In this document: positions 20,687-33,842 of the stretch, piece by piece
Numbering within the stretch: the first letter of the stretch is position 1
Layout: the number at the start of each line of letters is the position of its first letter
Source of the DNA: Maylandia zebra
Lineage: Eukaryota > Chordata > Actinopteri > Cichliformes > Cichlidae
Reading direction: 5' to 3'
DNA: 64,000 bases
Assembly: GCF_041146795.1 (NCBI RefSeq)
Contig: NC_135172.1
Coordinates: 37,472,623 to 37,536,622, forward strand
Notes under the pieces: model-generated
Seen by the model: the letters and a program-made list of their open reading frames with translations, nothing else
The model's database searches: none
What the model was told of the DNA's origin: nothing
Program-made: the position numbers and the translations under genes

Positions 20687-23600
20687 TATAACCCTTTCAT
20701 TTGGGTTAGGGTCATGGCTGCTTTGACTGACAGGTGTACCTACAGCAGTGGGTTACAAGTGCATTTGTTGTAGCCTGGTAGTCTGATAGGCATCATCTCT
20801 ATTAATTGGAGTCACTGAAGTGGACCTCTGACAACCAGTATGTCCTCCTCTGGGGTCCAGATTAATCAATGTCTGCTTCAGTGTAGTGAGTGAAATTCTA
20901 GTTTTCTCGCTACACCACACTAAATTAGCAGATATGTGTGTCTATGATCTGCACCCATACAATTTGTGCACGCTAACGCAGCAGGCTAGTTGGTAGCTTC
21001 TTTCAAATATGCTAACTTTTGGCCAGCATAGACGGAGAAAATGCGAACCTCAAGAATTCAATGTACACTTTTCAACTCTGTAGTAGGCTACCTCACTTTC
21101 TTGAATTCTACTACTTTCATTTAATTCCAGGCTGTATTTTTTGTTTTCTCTCTCGTTCTTTCTTCGCCCAGGTGACATTATAGTTGAATTAAGTAGCTTA
21201 TCACCAGCTGGTAACTGAGCAGGGAATATATTTTCCCAACTCAGTCTCAGAGAGGCATTAGACTTGAAGAAATGGACAAAGCGGATTACAGTTTTAAAAA
21301 TATAGGGAAAGCTAGATATCAAATACATTAGAACTGGATTTATTTATTACCAGTAGTTATGCTTCTAGAGTAATCAGATGTTACATCATCATAAAACCTC
21401 CACCATCTGGTGCTGCTAATGGCTCCTCTGCTTCTCTTCCCTTCCTTAATGCCCATCGAGATGAATTGTCAGCTTGTCAGACAGACATTAGGCACCAAAG
21501 CTGCTGAATCCAGCCTCTGTAGGTAAGCTCTGTGCTCTGAGACTTCCTGTTCTGCATTCAATGATTAGCACCATGTACTTGGCAAGTTTCCTTTTGAAGA
21601 GTCAGTGATCTTCCCTGGAGGTTTTCAGTGCTTAAAGGACAGCTTTGGGTGGTGGATTAAGACAAGACAACAATTCCTGATTGCAACATACTGAAAGGAT
21701 TTACGGCTTCAGATGAGCAGGTCATTGATATTTCCTGCCACTAATGAAGGTGATAGCATGTTTGCAATGCAGTGCAATGATACCTGAGCCTTGACTTTTA
21801 AAATTAACCTCAGTGACTTGTTCATATCCATCTCCAGCTCTGTGGAGCAGCTGCTCATTAGGTCTTTCAGACCTTCATATTACGAGAACATAGTGGACTC
21901 TTAATCCTCATATAAAAGGTTTACAAGCAGAAGGTAACACAGTGTCATTTCTTCTGTAACCCTTTATCTACTGGCAAGCATCATGTTGAGTCCTGGCTTC
22001 ATGCTCATCTCTTTGTTTGTGATTCTTTTGGGGCATTTACTGCTTTCATTAGATAGTGATAATAGAGAGGCAAAAGAAAATGAAACAAAACACGACACCC
22101 ACAAAGAGCTAATTGACATGTTGTATCCAGTATGGCTGTATAGGGCACTCTCATCACATCATCAATGTTTAAATAATTTATTAACTAACAGGAATCAGCC
22201 ACTGTCAAATGTTGAGGGTATGTGGTTATCCAATCCACGTTCCTACTGCTGTGCATAAGCAGACACACAGACATATGCTCTCTTTACTTTGTTCACTGGT
22301 AACGATCAAAACAAATTCTGTTAGGATGAGTAGATTCACAAGGTTCACGTGGTTGCCTGTAGGTAGCATAACAGAAGTGGCTGCAGTAACTCATGACAAG
22401 CTCACAAAACTATGAGAGGGGTTTGACTATTGTTTGATTTATGCCGTGCATCTGGAGCATTTGTGAACCTTTTACGCTTTGTATGAAAAACTTTATATTC
22501 AGACATGTTTTTAAAAATGTCCATTTCATGTCCATTACTTTAAAAATATAGGCTTTTGAAATAGAATGATTCTTTTTGATACACCCTGTATAATATAAAT
22601 CTGCCTTAAGACCCATGTGGTTAATTTTAAGGTAGAAGTGTTAATTGGGGCCTTGAGTTGTGTGTCCCTGTGCTCATTAGGATTATGAGCTCATGAGGAT
22701 TTTGACTATGAAGACTAATGCAGTTGTTTTTTGTTTCATATTACATACATTTTGAATACCATGATCATTTTTTGAGGGTTGTATTCATTCAGACAGAAAA
22801 GAGGTAATGAATCGTGAAATGCCCTTAGGAGGCAGTTTGCCAAGTGTTTGACAGCCTCCATTTATTTGTGATGTGCTAATGTGTGTCTTTGTCTTAATGT
22901 CCTTTTTTCTCCTTCCTCTTCTGTGCTCCTCCTCTCCCACAAGATGGGACATGACACTGGTTGACCAGATAGTGTACTGAACTAATGTCAAAAAAGCAGA
23001 ACACCAGAGGTCAAGTAGTGTTTGGGAAGAATATACAGCTCTGTCTTTTTCTTGGCTGGCACTTCTATTGCCAATCTGAATTAAAGGACTGGTCAGAGCT
23101 CAAACAAAGTGTGTGGTCAGCCTAGCCTTTATGAAATCACAAAATAGACTCTGTTGGCTCATGCAGGAATTTATAGGAGAAAAGCAGAACAGTCATATAT
23201 GAGCTAATTTTATCTCCTCCATTCCAGTTTGACACAGTATACACCACCAAGGCACAAACCAAATACAGTAAGAATCTGTGGGACCAGAGTGTGGTTATCA
23301 CTTTGTATCAGCTGACGAAAGACTTCTGATAAATGGAAAACAGAGCAGGAGGTGCTAGGACACACGTCCTTGAAGTGGACTGTAGCTTTGCCAGAATTTG
23401 TTATTACCCCTGGAAAGTCTGTGTCTGAGTATTGGCATCGCAAATTGGAGAAACAGTAGGCAGAGAAGGGAGGATGTGGTCTTGGATAAATGCCATGGTG
23501 GAAAAAGAGAAAAAAGAGAAGAGGATGGTGAATTTGTAAACAGATGGGAAAAAAAAACAGAGGAGCTGTAAAGCTTTGGTACTACTTCAGAGTCTATTTC

Positions 23601-23863
23601 ATGGACCCACAATGCAGATACAAGGGGAAGACATGTTACAGCTCTTTTAAAGATCCTATTAAATTGATAGTTGTCCAAACTGTTTCAATTAAAAATGTAC
23701 CTTCAGAGATTTTTTTAAAAAAAAGTTGTATTGTATGTTATTTTTATTATTTGAATTCCTAAGTGTTTTATTTGTTCATTGCATTGATGTTTTAAAAATG
23801 TCCTATTTCCTGTAATGAATTTTATTTGATCTTATCGAGAGTTATCTGTTATTTATAACTGGT

Positions 23864-25150
23864 ATTCAAATTCAAATTCAAATTCAATTCAAATTCAAAT
23901 TTTTATTTGTCACATACACAGTCATACACAGTACGATATGCAGTGAAATGCTTACACAACTGCTCGTGACCTAAAAAAAAAGAAAGTAAAAGTTATGAAT
24001 AAGATAGGAAATAAATATGAAAATTAAAAAGGGTAAATTTAACTAGGAAGGAATAAAATAAAATAAAATATAAAAATTAAAGTTAAAAATGAAATAACTG
24101 TACAACACAAATTAGAATGAAGGGTAAATTTAACTGGGAAAGAATAAGATAAAATATATAAGTTAAAGTTGAAAATAAAATAACTGTACAACAAAATACA
24201 CCAATACACAGTATAGAACTATATAAGAATGTATGATAAATATAAATATATATATACAATAACAGCAGCTGTACAAGTATTAAATGGAAATGAAGAATAT
24301 AATGTCCAGTGTTGTGCAATCCACATTTGTAAGTGTCTTGTGCAGTGCAAATATGCTTAAAGTGATTTAAGTGATGAAGTGAAAACAATGTCCAGAATGT
24401 CCAGTGTGTGTGTAAGAACCATATGTGTGGGTCAGGACTGTGTGGTGGTGTGAAGAAGCTCCTCCTCAGTCTCTCTGTGTTGGTCTTCAGGGAGCGGAAT
24501 CGTTTTCCTGACCTCAACAGAGAGAACAGTCTGTTGTTGGGATGGCTGAGGTCCTTCACGATCTTCCTGGCCTTGGTCCAGCACCGCCTGCTGTAGATTG
24601 AGTGCAGGTCAGGGAGCTCGGAGCGGATGGTGCGCTCAGCTGACCGCACAACCCTCTGTAGAGCTCGTCTGTCCTGCATGGTGCTGTTCCCGAACCAGGT
24701 TAAGATGTTTCCCGCCAGGATGCTCTCTATGGTGCAGGAGTAAAAGTTCCTGAGCACCTTGGAGGGCAGTTGGAAGTCTCTCAAGCGTCTGAGGTGGTAG
24801 AGACGCTGACGGGCCTTTTTCACCACGGTGTTGATGTGACAGGACCATGACAGGTCCTGCGTGATGTGAACTCCGAGGTATTTGAAGCTGTCCACTCTCT
24901 CCACTGGGCACTCGTTGATGACGGGGGTCTGGTAGTTCCTCTCCTGCTTAGTGCTGAAGTCCACTATCAGCTCCTTTGTCTTACTGACGTTTAGAAGGAG
25001 GTTGTTCCTCTGGCACCAGTTCTCCAGATTCCTAATCTCCTTCAGGTAGGCCGTCTCGTTGTTATCAGAGATCAGGCCCACCACGACGGTGTCGTCAGCA
25101 AACTTGATGATGGTGGTGGAGCTGGTAGTGGCCACACAGTCATATGTGTA
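23864..25150 (-). mobile_element. Rex1-like LINE, copy A, 5'-truncated
   Basis: The element lies on the minus strand; its 3' tail is the GAATTT-type repeat at 23864-23900, preceded (in element orientation) by GACAAATAAA. The 3' UTR contains a duplicated 86-bp module. The sequence is nearly identical to copy B at 47037-49160 until 25150, where copy B continues upstream and this copy ends, so it is truncated in the middle of the RT. No target duplication was found. The clade follows from the DYSSAFNT-type RT of the related copies, which matches the conserved motif I associate with fish Rex1. Confidence 0.8.
24445..25150 (-). pseudogene. Rex1-like RT C-terminal fragment, copy A
   Basis: In element orientation it starts just before the catalytic FADDTVVVGLISD motif and continues with NLLLNVSKTKELIVDF, VDSFKYLGVHITQDLSW, RRLRDFQLPSKVLRNFYSC and the LSHPNN segment to RRSFF. 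About 25 bases present in copy B are missing near 24454, between short GA repeats. This shifts the frame after RRSFF, so the normal PQAIRSLNH end is replaced by an unrelated tail that stays open to 24083. Without the N-terminal endonuclease and RT fingers it is inactive. Confidence 0.85.
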
Positions 25151-25674
25151 TTTCACAACCTGACTTTCCAATTGTCCACTGACCTACATATAGGGTGTTT
25201 TAAAGTTTGACTGGTTAAATAGATGTACTGTCTACTGGTTTAGATGGTTTTAATATTCCTACAGTCTTCCTTTTATTCCCTGTTCTGCCATGATCTTTGA
25301 CAAATTCGCTTGAGAGAGAAAAAGGTTTACACAGTTAATGCCTTTGTGAACACGCCACTTTAGAATTTGTTGCATAGAAACAAATCTTTTTTTCCCCTCT
25401 TGTTGTTTTTATTAAATAACTTCAGTCAGTACCTTCAAGGAATATTTTATAGAAAAGCTTCCTAAAGCTGGATAATGTTAGCACATCAGTAAGAAGCCAG
25501 TCCTTGGCGTTTGCAGTCCTGCCTGCTGTTAAAGTCTTTCTAAAACCAAGTAGGGGTGGGACATCTGCCATCTTTCCCTTTACAACACTATTCAATGCAG
25601 TCTGGCCCTAAAGGGACATATGCACGAGTAACAGTGTTACTAAGGATGTGTGAAAGTCTTGCGACATTATAAAT
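25151..25674. other. Non-coding interval
   Basis: No gene, RNA or repeat recognised. Confidence 0.6.
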
Positions 25675-25684
25675 GCACACAATC

Positions 25685-25720
<36 letters not shown>

Positions 25721-25730
25721 ACACAATCTA
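25675..25730 (-). repeat. Pure poly(T) tract between 12-bp direct repeats
   Basis: GCACACAATCTA occurs at 25675-25686 and again at 25719-25730, separated by exactly 32 T residues and nothing else. This has the form of a target-site duplication around a poly(A) tail on the minus strand with no element body. Confidence 0.85.
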
Positions 25731-27585
25731 AAGCGATCCAGCACATTTTATTTTATTTTTTACCAACATGCATTATTCAAACTGCCCATCCTTTTAATAT
25801 ACATACATACTTCTTTGCATTTAAATATTTGATTCGATGCGAGATTCAGGATGGATTTGTTACATATATCTCTCCACCACTGTCATCCAAACACCATATG
25901 AAGTAATATCTTCATATAATAGAAAATTGTGTTTCATTCTCCAGAAGCCTGCCAGAGACTTTCAGAATCAATGAAACAGTGCACCAACTGTTCTGGTGGC
26001 CCACCAGCTTACTAATCCACTTTAGGTTATTTTTTTCTTGCCTTGGTATAACAATGCGGTGTCTAATTCCCTTGTGTATATTTGTGTAAATTTTGCGTTT
26101 GTCAAAAATCAATCAACAAATAGACAAAAATGACAACAAAGGATTAAGCTGCTGCCGCAGTCAAATTTAAGGCCTGTGCATATTAAATATGGACTCACTG
26201 AATCAAAAACAGATTCAAAGTGTGATATTTTTTTTCTAGGGAAAACCCTTAAAATTCCTCAACTTCATTATACATGTATAGCCTGTTGTCTGTGAAGTGC
26301 TCGCCTCATATAGTAGGTACTGCAAGTTAAGTGCAAACTTCAGCTGATTTTCCCATGGAGAACACTAACCTTGAAGCAGTTCCTCTGACAGCAATATCCA
26401 CATTCATTGCACAGTCTCTTTCAACTGAATGTCACTGCACTTGCAAACTGTTTTTATATGTATTTTCAGCAGTCAGCAAATTCCTATTTTTTGGATGCAG
26501 AAAGCTTTTAGATTATAAGTATTTAAATGGCCAGAAAAAAATGAACGTGCTATAAGCTGGCTGGCTAATATTAAGGAAATGATTCAGCTCTGCAATTCTC
26601 TACCTGCCCTTCTTTCACATTAAGTATTTAAGATGTCACAGAGCAGTTGCACAGTTACTGGGGGAAATGGTAATTGCATGTGGTCACCAAGAAGTCCACA
26701 ATGCCAGTTATACTGAGCATTCATGTCTATGCTCATAGGTGAATACATACAAGGACATATATACCTGCGTGCTTCTGTGTCTCACTATTGCAAAACATTT
26801 AGTTTTTTCTAAAATACATATTTATCTCCACATTGAATAAAACCTTCACTACATCTAATTTACCAGGTGTGAAATAAAATAATTAAGTAAATCAAGTAAA
26901 ACAAAAGCAAATTAATATTTGCTTCTTCATGTAAAAACAATTCTATATTTGAGGGAACCAGTGAAACCCATTAGCTGATTGTTATCTCATTTTTAAACCT
27001 ACACTTGCATCAATCAGAGAATCAGATGAGAAATGGCTTTTTTTTGGCTCAACTTCATTTTATAGAAGCTTTATAGGTTTTTCTCCATAACCCAGATGAG
27101 TATGAAAAAAAAGAATCAAAATAATAATATTCCCCTGCAGCTGGGATCAGAGCTATTATAATCTATATCTATTTGCGTTTGGGCTGTCTACCTCTCCCTT
27201 TCAATCTCAGCATCTTCAGTGCAACACCAATATAAAAAGAAATAGAGAAAGAATTGTGACTTGTGAAAAACAACCAGAGCTGGATCACATTTGAAGGAAT
27301 TTATAAAGCTCTAAATGTACTGTGACAATCAGCACCCTGGCCTTCAACCATTCTGTTGAACAATATGACAGTCAAGGAAACGTCCATCATGACCACAGAA
27401 ATCTGGGTGGTGAGGTTTAAAGATTTTTTTCTTCCTTTATCTTGAAAATCTTTTGTTACTTTTCTTTAGCAGTTTCTGTTGTTCAGATGTCATCAGGGAG
27501 AAAATGTACACATGTAACTTCTATTTAACTACTCTGATGCATAAGTCGTACCATTTTATCTTTAAATTAAACTGATGGATTTAAA
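25731..27585. other. Non-coding interval
   Basis: AT-rich sequence; no supported exon or repeat. Confidence 0.6.
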
Positions 27586-27899
27586 TTAACCTCCTGAGAA
27601 CCGAACTCTTCCACGGCATGCATTTTTAATTTCTCTTTGATATTTGGGCTGATTGGGACCTGATGAATGTAAAAACAAAGAATTACCAGATTTATTTATT
27701 TATTTTTACCTTATTTTTGTTTCTAAGAAAAATGAGAGCCACATATGAGGATATTTGATTAAAATTTTGATAGAACATTAGCAGTATAATGTCCTTGTAA
27801 GTGGATATCAGGCCCTCATAGAGCAAAATTAAGTATTTTGGTCTGAATAACCCAAAACGTGATGCCCACATATGTGTACGCCAGGTCCTTGGAGGTTAA
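27586..27899. mobile_element. piggyBac-like MITE (306-bp core, TTAA flanks)
   Basis: TTAA at 27586-27589 and 27896-27899 flank a core that begins CCTCCTGAGAACC and ends GGTCCTTGGAGG, whose reverse complement is CCTCCAAGGACC. The inverted termini match well. Subterminal CCACATATG motifs occur toward each side of the right half (about 27742 and 27866). TTAA duplication with CC-starting termini is the piggyBac signature. The core has no transposase frame, so this is a non-autonomous element. Superfamily assignment is inference from the TTAA site. Confidence 0.65.
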
Positions 27900-30246
27900 A
27901 TATTTTCAACACAGAACACTTTTTGGCAAGATGGGAAAATGAGATATTTTCTTCATAAACCTCATGTTAGTATGACCCAAATCAAATAACAATACTGTGA
28001 CTCACATTTATCCTACATATAAGGACAACAATAGTTGAATAACATCCTACACCAGCAGTGTTCACCACATTTTCCTATTTATCTAATTAAATAAACGCAT
28101 CATTAAAAGTGGCACACTGACCCTCTATTAGGTCATTCTTTCAAAGATCCTATATCTATCCTATATTTGCCGATAAATGGGAAAAAACTCTGAACCATAT
28201 GTTTGGCAAATAGAGCTGATTACTATAAGGCTCCCCTCAACATATTTTATCTGATTTACCAGGTGGGAATTTATCCATGTTTAATTTGCCCTCCGTATAG
28301 AGCTAAGATCAAAAGAAATCTGTTTTCACATCCCTACAGTTAAAAGAAATTCAAAATTAAAAGCTAAATGTACTGTTGAAATGCCCATGCCAGCTAGTAT
28401 ATGCAGGGGAAACTAAATAAGATCTAAAAATCTGGATCTCCAAACATAAAAGAAAACACAAGGAACAAAGATGAAAGATCTTAAATGCCTAGGCATTTAA
28501 TTCAGCTTGCTATCATGTGCTCCCATACAGTATGTTCCAAGGAATAGAAGTGATTCCTCTTCCTAAAAGAGGGGGTGATTGAGACAGGAAAGAATTTTAG
28601 GTCTGAAAGTTTAATCAGATTTTTGTAATCAATTGTAATTCCCAAATTACTAGTACATACATTTTTTCCCTAAGTTTGTGTCATGTTATTATATTTAAAT
28701 TATATTGTTCTCAGTTTAAATGAGCAGACTTTATATGATACATAATATGATTTACAGCATCTATGAGACAGGTGCTGCTGGCGTCCCTGAGATGGCATCA
28801 GTGACTTAACACACTGGATATGGCAATAATGGGTGATGAAATAATGTCCCACCTATAACTAGTCCCAGAGTTTGCACTGGGGGCAGTGGCTGATGGGAGG
28901 ATGAGTACGTTTTTCAACAAGAAGACCACAGTCCTGTCTGGAAGCTTTGTTTTCTTTGGTTTTCACTTCCTTCTTTCTTTTTCTTTTATTTGTTGGTTAG
29001 ATTTTGGCACCAAAAACTTGAGAAAGTATAGGAAAAGATTGTGGTTTGGGTCAAAACTACTTGATAACATTATATGCCTTGAAAAACTAAGCATTTAAAT
29101 TCAATGCTAATGGATCCTTTAAGAGTCTCAACTCAGTATTGCTATTACCTGGTGTGTCATGATAATGACACTAAAGAAAATATCGCATGTGCCTGTGAGA
29201 TGACAGCAGCTTTGAGAAAATGACAGTATTTGACACCCTGGGAATAAGAACAGCCTTGTCGTAACAAATTTTAAAAAAATGGACACAGCAGATAAGAGTC
29301 CTGACATTGTCAACAGTTTTCTCGTGACAAATTATCCCTTCCAGTAATATCCTGCATATATCTCCTGAAGGAGTATTTGGACAAAACCCACAGAGAAAGC
29401 AGTGAGTTAAAACAGATGCTGATGATATATCACAGTGGCACATCCTGTTCATTAAAAAGGCATAAAAACACATTTGAATAATGTCATCAACATTTCTAAA
29501 GAGACATCATTTAACATTCCCTGTTAGTTCTTCCTCAAATGCACCCATATGAATTTTCTATTTCTTAACTTTTCTTCTTAGAAAACATTAACATACAATT
29601 GTAAAGCTTATACTGGATGGTTCTGAGTACTAAATGATAACAGTTGACTCTATAATGACCTCAGGTTCATATATTTATTTTCTTAGTAAAATAAAAAGTA
29701 AACTAATCCTGGATGGCATACTTGTTTAGTGTGTTTGGGGATGTATTTGGCAGCAAACATCTGGGTTTCATTATAAACCCATAGTGGTAACAAGCTTCTG
29801 TCTCCTCTTCTCTCCCATATTCTTGACTTACTTCATTATGCTACTGCAAAACATGGTGAATCGCTGTGGGATGTTAATTTTAATTTAAGTATTCTTGTGA
29901 ACCTGATTTTCATGGTTAATATCTCATTTAGACCTTTTGGGACTGAATAAGAATCTGAGAACTTGCTCTGATCACTGTACACATTACTGCTGTGTCTCTC
30001 ATTGCATACTTCTATACTAACGCTCACTGTTTTGAGTGCGCAAGTGCATTAATACGAACAACAATGGCTACATGAAGAGCAACACGAGTGGTTAAGTGCC
30101 GACTACTATAAACCTCTCATCACAGTGGTTGCCATCTTAGCTAAATAGGGAAAAGGGTGGAAACACTAACCTCTTTTCAGGCAGCGTGAGACTGTACCTG
30201 TAATCTATTGAAGTTGCACAGGTAGTCTAGCTCCTACAGGAAGGCA
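27900..30246. other. Non-coding interval
   Basis: No convincing exon or repeat. Short frames such as 28886-29098 and 29171-29473 have no recognisable motif. Confidence 0.55.
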
Positions 30247-30480
30247 TGTCTATGCCTGCTGACACTAGAAGGTTTTCTTTGTCTCTCAGCACAGTCTCAA
30301 GAGTTGGGAGGAAATACCAGAAGGTGGGCCGTTACACACAGAGAGGTGGTCAGGGCCATAGAAAGGCCTCAACCCGCCAGAAGGATGCATATTTGCTATT
30401 TTGTCTGAGAAGGAAGAGGAGCACTGCCAATGACCTACAAAATGCTCTCCAAAACTACTCATGTGCATGTTTCTGACCAA
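30247..30480 (+). pseudogene. Degraded Tc1-like transposase N-terminus
   Basis: The frame reads LSTVSRVGRKYQKVGRYTQR, then GGQGHRKASTRQKDAYLLF and RRKRSTANDLQNALQ before a stop at 30474-30476. This pattern matches the paired helix-turn-helix DNA-binding region of Tc1-like transposases (second helix, G-Q-G-R-K linker, STA-LQN helix). Sequence just beyond the stop has no clear catalytic DDE motif, and I see no terminal repeats, so it is an old fragment of a DNA transposon. Confidence 0.65.
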
Positions 30481-33400
30481 ACAAGTACAGACTTCATGCG
30501 CTTTTATTATATGATGTCCTACAACGTCACAATGATGCCATAGCATTTCGCACAACCACACTGCATGAATCTATGTTAACAACTGTATAAATAAAATTGA
30601 AAAATTGGACAAGTTGATCAAGTTTTTCTGCTCCAATCATATAGACAAAGATAATAAAATACAAGATTTTAGTATGTAATGCAAAGATCAGACATCAGAG
30701 TGAACCTTATGACCCAGGTTTACATGCACAATGAGACCTTGGGCAGCACTATTCCTACATTTCAGTAGTAGGGACAGTGCCAAAGCATTCTTCTTTAAGA
30801 GAATGGAAGAGAGATGCATGTTGGGAAATGACGAGGAGCAGGGCCATCTAGAAGACAGAAGGTGCAAAAAAATAAAGTACACAAGTTTTGGACCGTCCTC
30901 TCCAGCTAGCATCGGCACAGCACATGACTTTCCTGTGAAGAACCAGTTTATTTATTGTCGTGTTTTCTTATTCTACTGTGGACTTTCATGTTGTACTTTT
31001 ATGCTTTGTCGTACATTGTCTGATGGTGTGTTATTTTTGTCATTTATTGTTTGTGTTTGACTGAATGCTGAATTCTTGGGTAATCTTTGTTAATATTTCA
31101 AAATATATGTCAGCATATGTAAACAAATGAAGTAGAAAAAACACAAGAACAAAAATAAAAAGTGTCTTATGCAGGTGAACTGGCCACCTGCACTGCTAAA
31201 GCAGTTCCAGTACACCGTGGCTTACTAAAACACTGTCTCTCTAATGTGCTGTTGTTTCATACATTCTCTCCTGAACGGTGAAGACAAATGGAGTATTTCC
31301 CTCCAGTTGTATACAGTACTGTGCCTCTGATTCAGAGCCTGAGGCTGTGCTTGCCCCACTATAATGGGCAACACTATGGAAAAGAATAAGAAAGTGTTGA
31401 CACAGTTTACACACACCCTGGTATTCTTAACTGCCAGTGTCATAGTATCTTCTTTGTTCCTCATGCCTTAACTTTATATCACACATAGAAGTGTGGGATA
31501 AGCATTTCAGTTCATTCCTTTCCACCCAATATGCCTCTTAGTCTTTTGTAACTGAAATACCATTTATATCTCAACATGACTAATCTGCTGATCTATTTCC
31601 ACGTATGAAACTGAAGAGGCTGCGTTTTCTCTAACTTTCTAATCTCCGGCCCCTCTCTTGCCATTCTATTTCCCATAAGATCAACAGGCTAATATTAGGA
31701 GAAGGATGATCCTTCTGTCTCTGTTCAGATGGGTGCCCTTTTGTCATCACTAAATTTGAGCTAATTCACTTGCTGTGGTGTCTCTCTTCCTGTACAGGAC
31801 CTTAGAGAGATCGCCCTTTATATGTCTGCTACGCCCACCTTTCAGTTTATCGCTCTCCCTCTTTCTCTCTCACTTTCTTTTCTCTGGCCTTTCCCTATCA
31901 CATGCTCTGATGATCTGTGCCCATTTAAAACAGCTCATGGATGAAGAAGGAATACAAATATTCCACACCCAGTTCCTCCCTACTTTGCAACTTTCCTTGC
32001 AGTCAGTCTTGTTGTCACTCACCCTGACTTATCACACGCTCTGCTGATCCATACTGTAGGACCAAACGGACAGATGTGATAATGTTGCAAGCTGCTGAGG
32101 TGCATAATGTGAGCTATCCAGGTGAGCTCAGGCCATAAATTAGCAAATCAGGATGCAGACAGAGTGAGGAAGCAGCTTTTCCTGAGCCTGTTTGTGCCAC
32201 ACCATTGTCTTGTGACTCTTGTGTGTGTGGGTGCATGTGTGTGTCTGATATGGATGGACAGAGCACATGGATGGTGATGCATGTGTGACTGCTTTGAGTG
32301 ACAACTCTGTTTCCCTGCATTATGTATAGGGGTGGCTGATGGTCTACTCTGTGATTGATAGGGACACCAAAGGGATGATAAGAGAGTCTGATGGTGGTGT
32401 TCTAACAACATTAAGCACAGACAAGCTCTCTGTCCATTTCATCTTTTCCCACATGTGCTTCTCCTTTCTCAGAAAATGGCTTCTTTTCCGCCTAATAAAT
32501 TTCATTTTATCCCAGCTTCTCTATGCTTTCCTTTCAGTGTAGATCTGCACAAATTCAATGTTTTTACACAGGCTACGCATGTTTCCTACGATACCATGAA
32601 ATGAACAAAACAAAATTATCTGAGAGTAATCTGAACTAATACAGAAAGTGAAATTGATTTAGAGCAACAGAAGGCAAATGCAAGCAGAAAATAAAGGTGA
32701 GAAGGCAAAATATGGAGATGTGACTATGAGGGTTTCTACTTTAATTGCGTAACGACGAGTGAGAACCCTGGGAGACAAGAATGAACCAGGACAGAATGAG
32801 ATGGCGAGATAGAGACATGTGGGTGGATAAGAGAAAAGACAATAGTAACTGCATTAGAAGCCCTGCAGCCCTAGGCACTGGCAATATTGCATTTCCTGCT
32901 GAGAAAAACAACATGAAAACAGGCCCACAAAGGAGAGGGGATTCACTGCTGTGCCTGATACGGAGCTGCTATTCACCGTTAACACATCAAGACGAGCATG
33001 CAGCCAAGCAAACACCCACAACTATACAACCACACACTTGCACGTGCAGAAACTTCCAGAAGTTAGAAAAACAAAAAACGGAAACTGAATCTATAGCTAT
33101 GCTAACAGTTCTCACAGGGTTTACTGGTCATTTTAAAGAAGTACAATATAATGAATGATTTTTAAAGCTGAGAATAATCTGTCTGTCATCAGTTTTGGAG
33201 GTAATACACTGAAATCATGCCAGTCTAGGATCCCATTATTTAATCTTCTTAGTCAGTCTATGGGGAAGAGGTCTCAGGGCTTCGGGTATATCCAGAAACT
33301 GCACAGAAAGCAGACAGGGAATATCTAGTTTAAGACTTCCTGTTCCGTCCTCTAGTGATCGATTGCAAAGCCAAAAATGAGTAATTACAAGTTATATTTG

Positions 33401-33798
33401 TGCATTTCAATTGCTTTTTTTGCCCTTTAGATTGATTATTTGCCAGTGACTGACCATACTAGGCTTCTCGTATAAAAAATCTTTTCCCTTTGCCACACAT
33501 TCTGCATTTTAGATGCCTTTATGATTTATACTGACCGAAGTATCAATGACAAGCAATCTTTTTTTTGTTTTTGTTTTGTAGTTATTTTCCCTTTACTTAG
33601 CAGAGAATGAAGATAAAAACAACATCAGAAAGGAAAGGGGAGTGACAGGAGTATAATATGCAACACAGGCCCTCTGCCAGAGACTAAACTGCAGACATTT
33701 CTGTTATTGAAAGTGCCTTAAACATCAGACATCAAACTCAAGGAGATCAGTCTCGTAACTATTTTGTAAAATGATTCCCCATGAAAATTTCATCCATC
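30481..33798. other. Non-coding interval
   Basis: No supported gene. Several frames of 60-125 codons occur (for example 30731-31060 and 32781-33158) without motifs, and none shows splice or Kozak context that I would trust. Confidence 0.5.
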
Positions 33799-33842
33799 TA
33801 TTATTAGATGATGTACAGTTTTTTGTACATCATCTAATAATA
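33799..33842. repeat. Perfect 19-bp inverted repeat with 6-nt loop
   Basis: TATTATTAGATGATGTACA (33799-33817), loop GTTTTT, then its exact reverse complement (33824-33842). Both arms are perfect and AT-rich. Confidence 0.9.

Larger units (their letters stand above)
18711..23863. other. Non-coding interval with minor repeats
   Basis: No convincing exon. It contains the dispersed-repeat copy at 19431-19556 and a G-rich tract at 20661-20686. Near 22565-22590 a GATACACCCTGTA motif resembles a mariner-type terminus but has no partner. Confidence 0.5.

Noticed and set aside
22410..22616. Possible mariner-type element with terminus TACAGGGTGTATCAAAAAG
   Set aside because: Only one terminus-like motif; no partner, no transposase, no TA duplication that can be paired.
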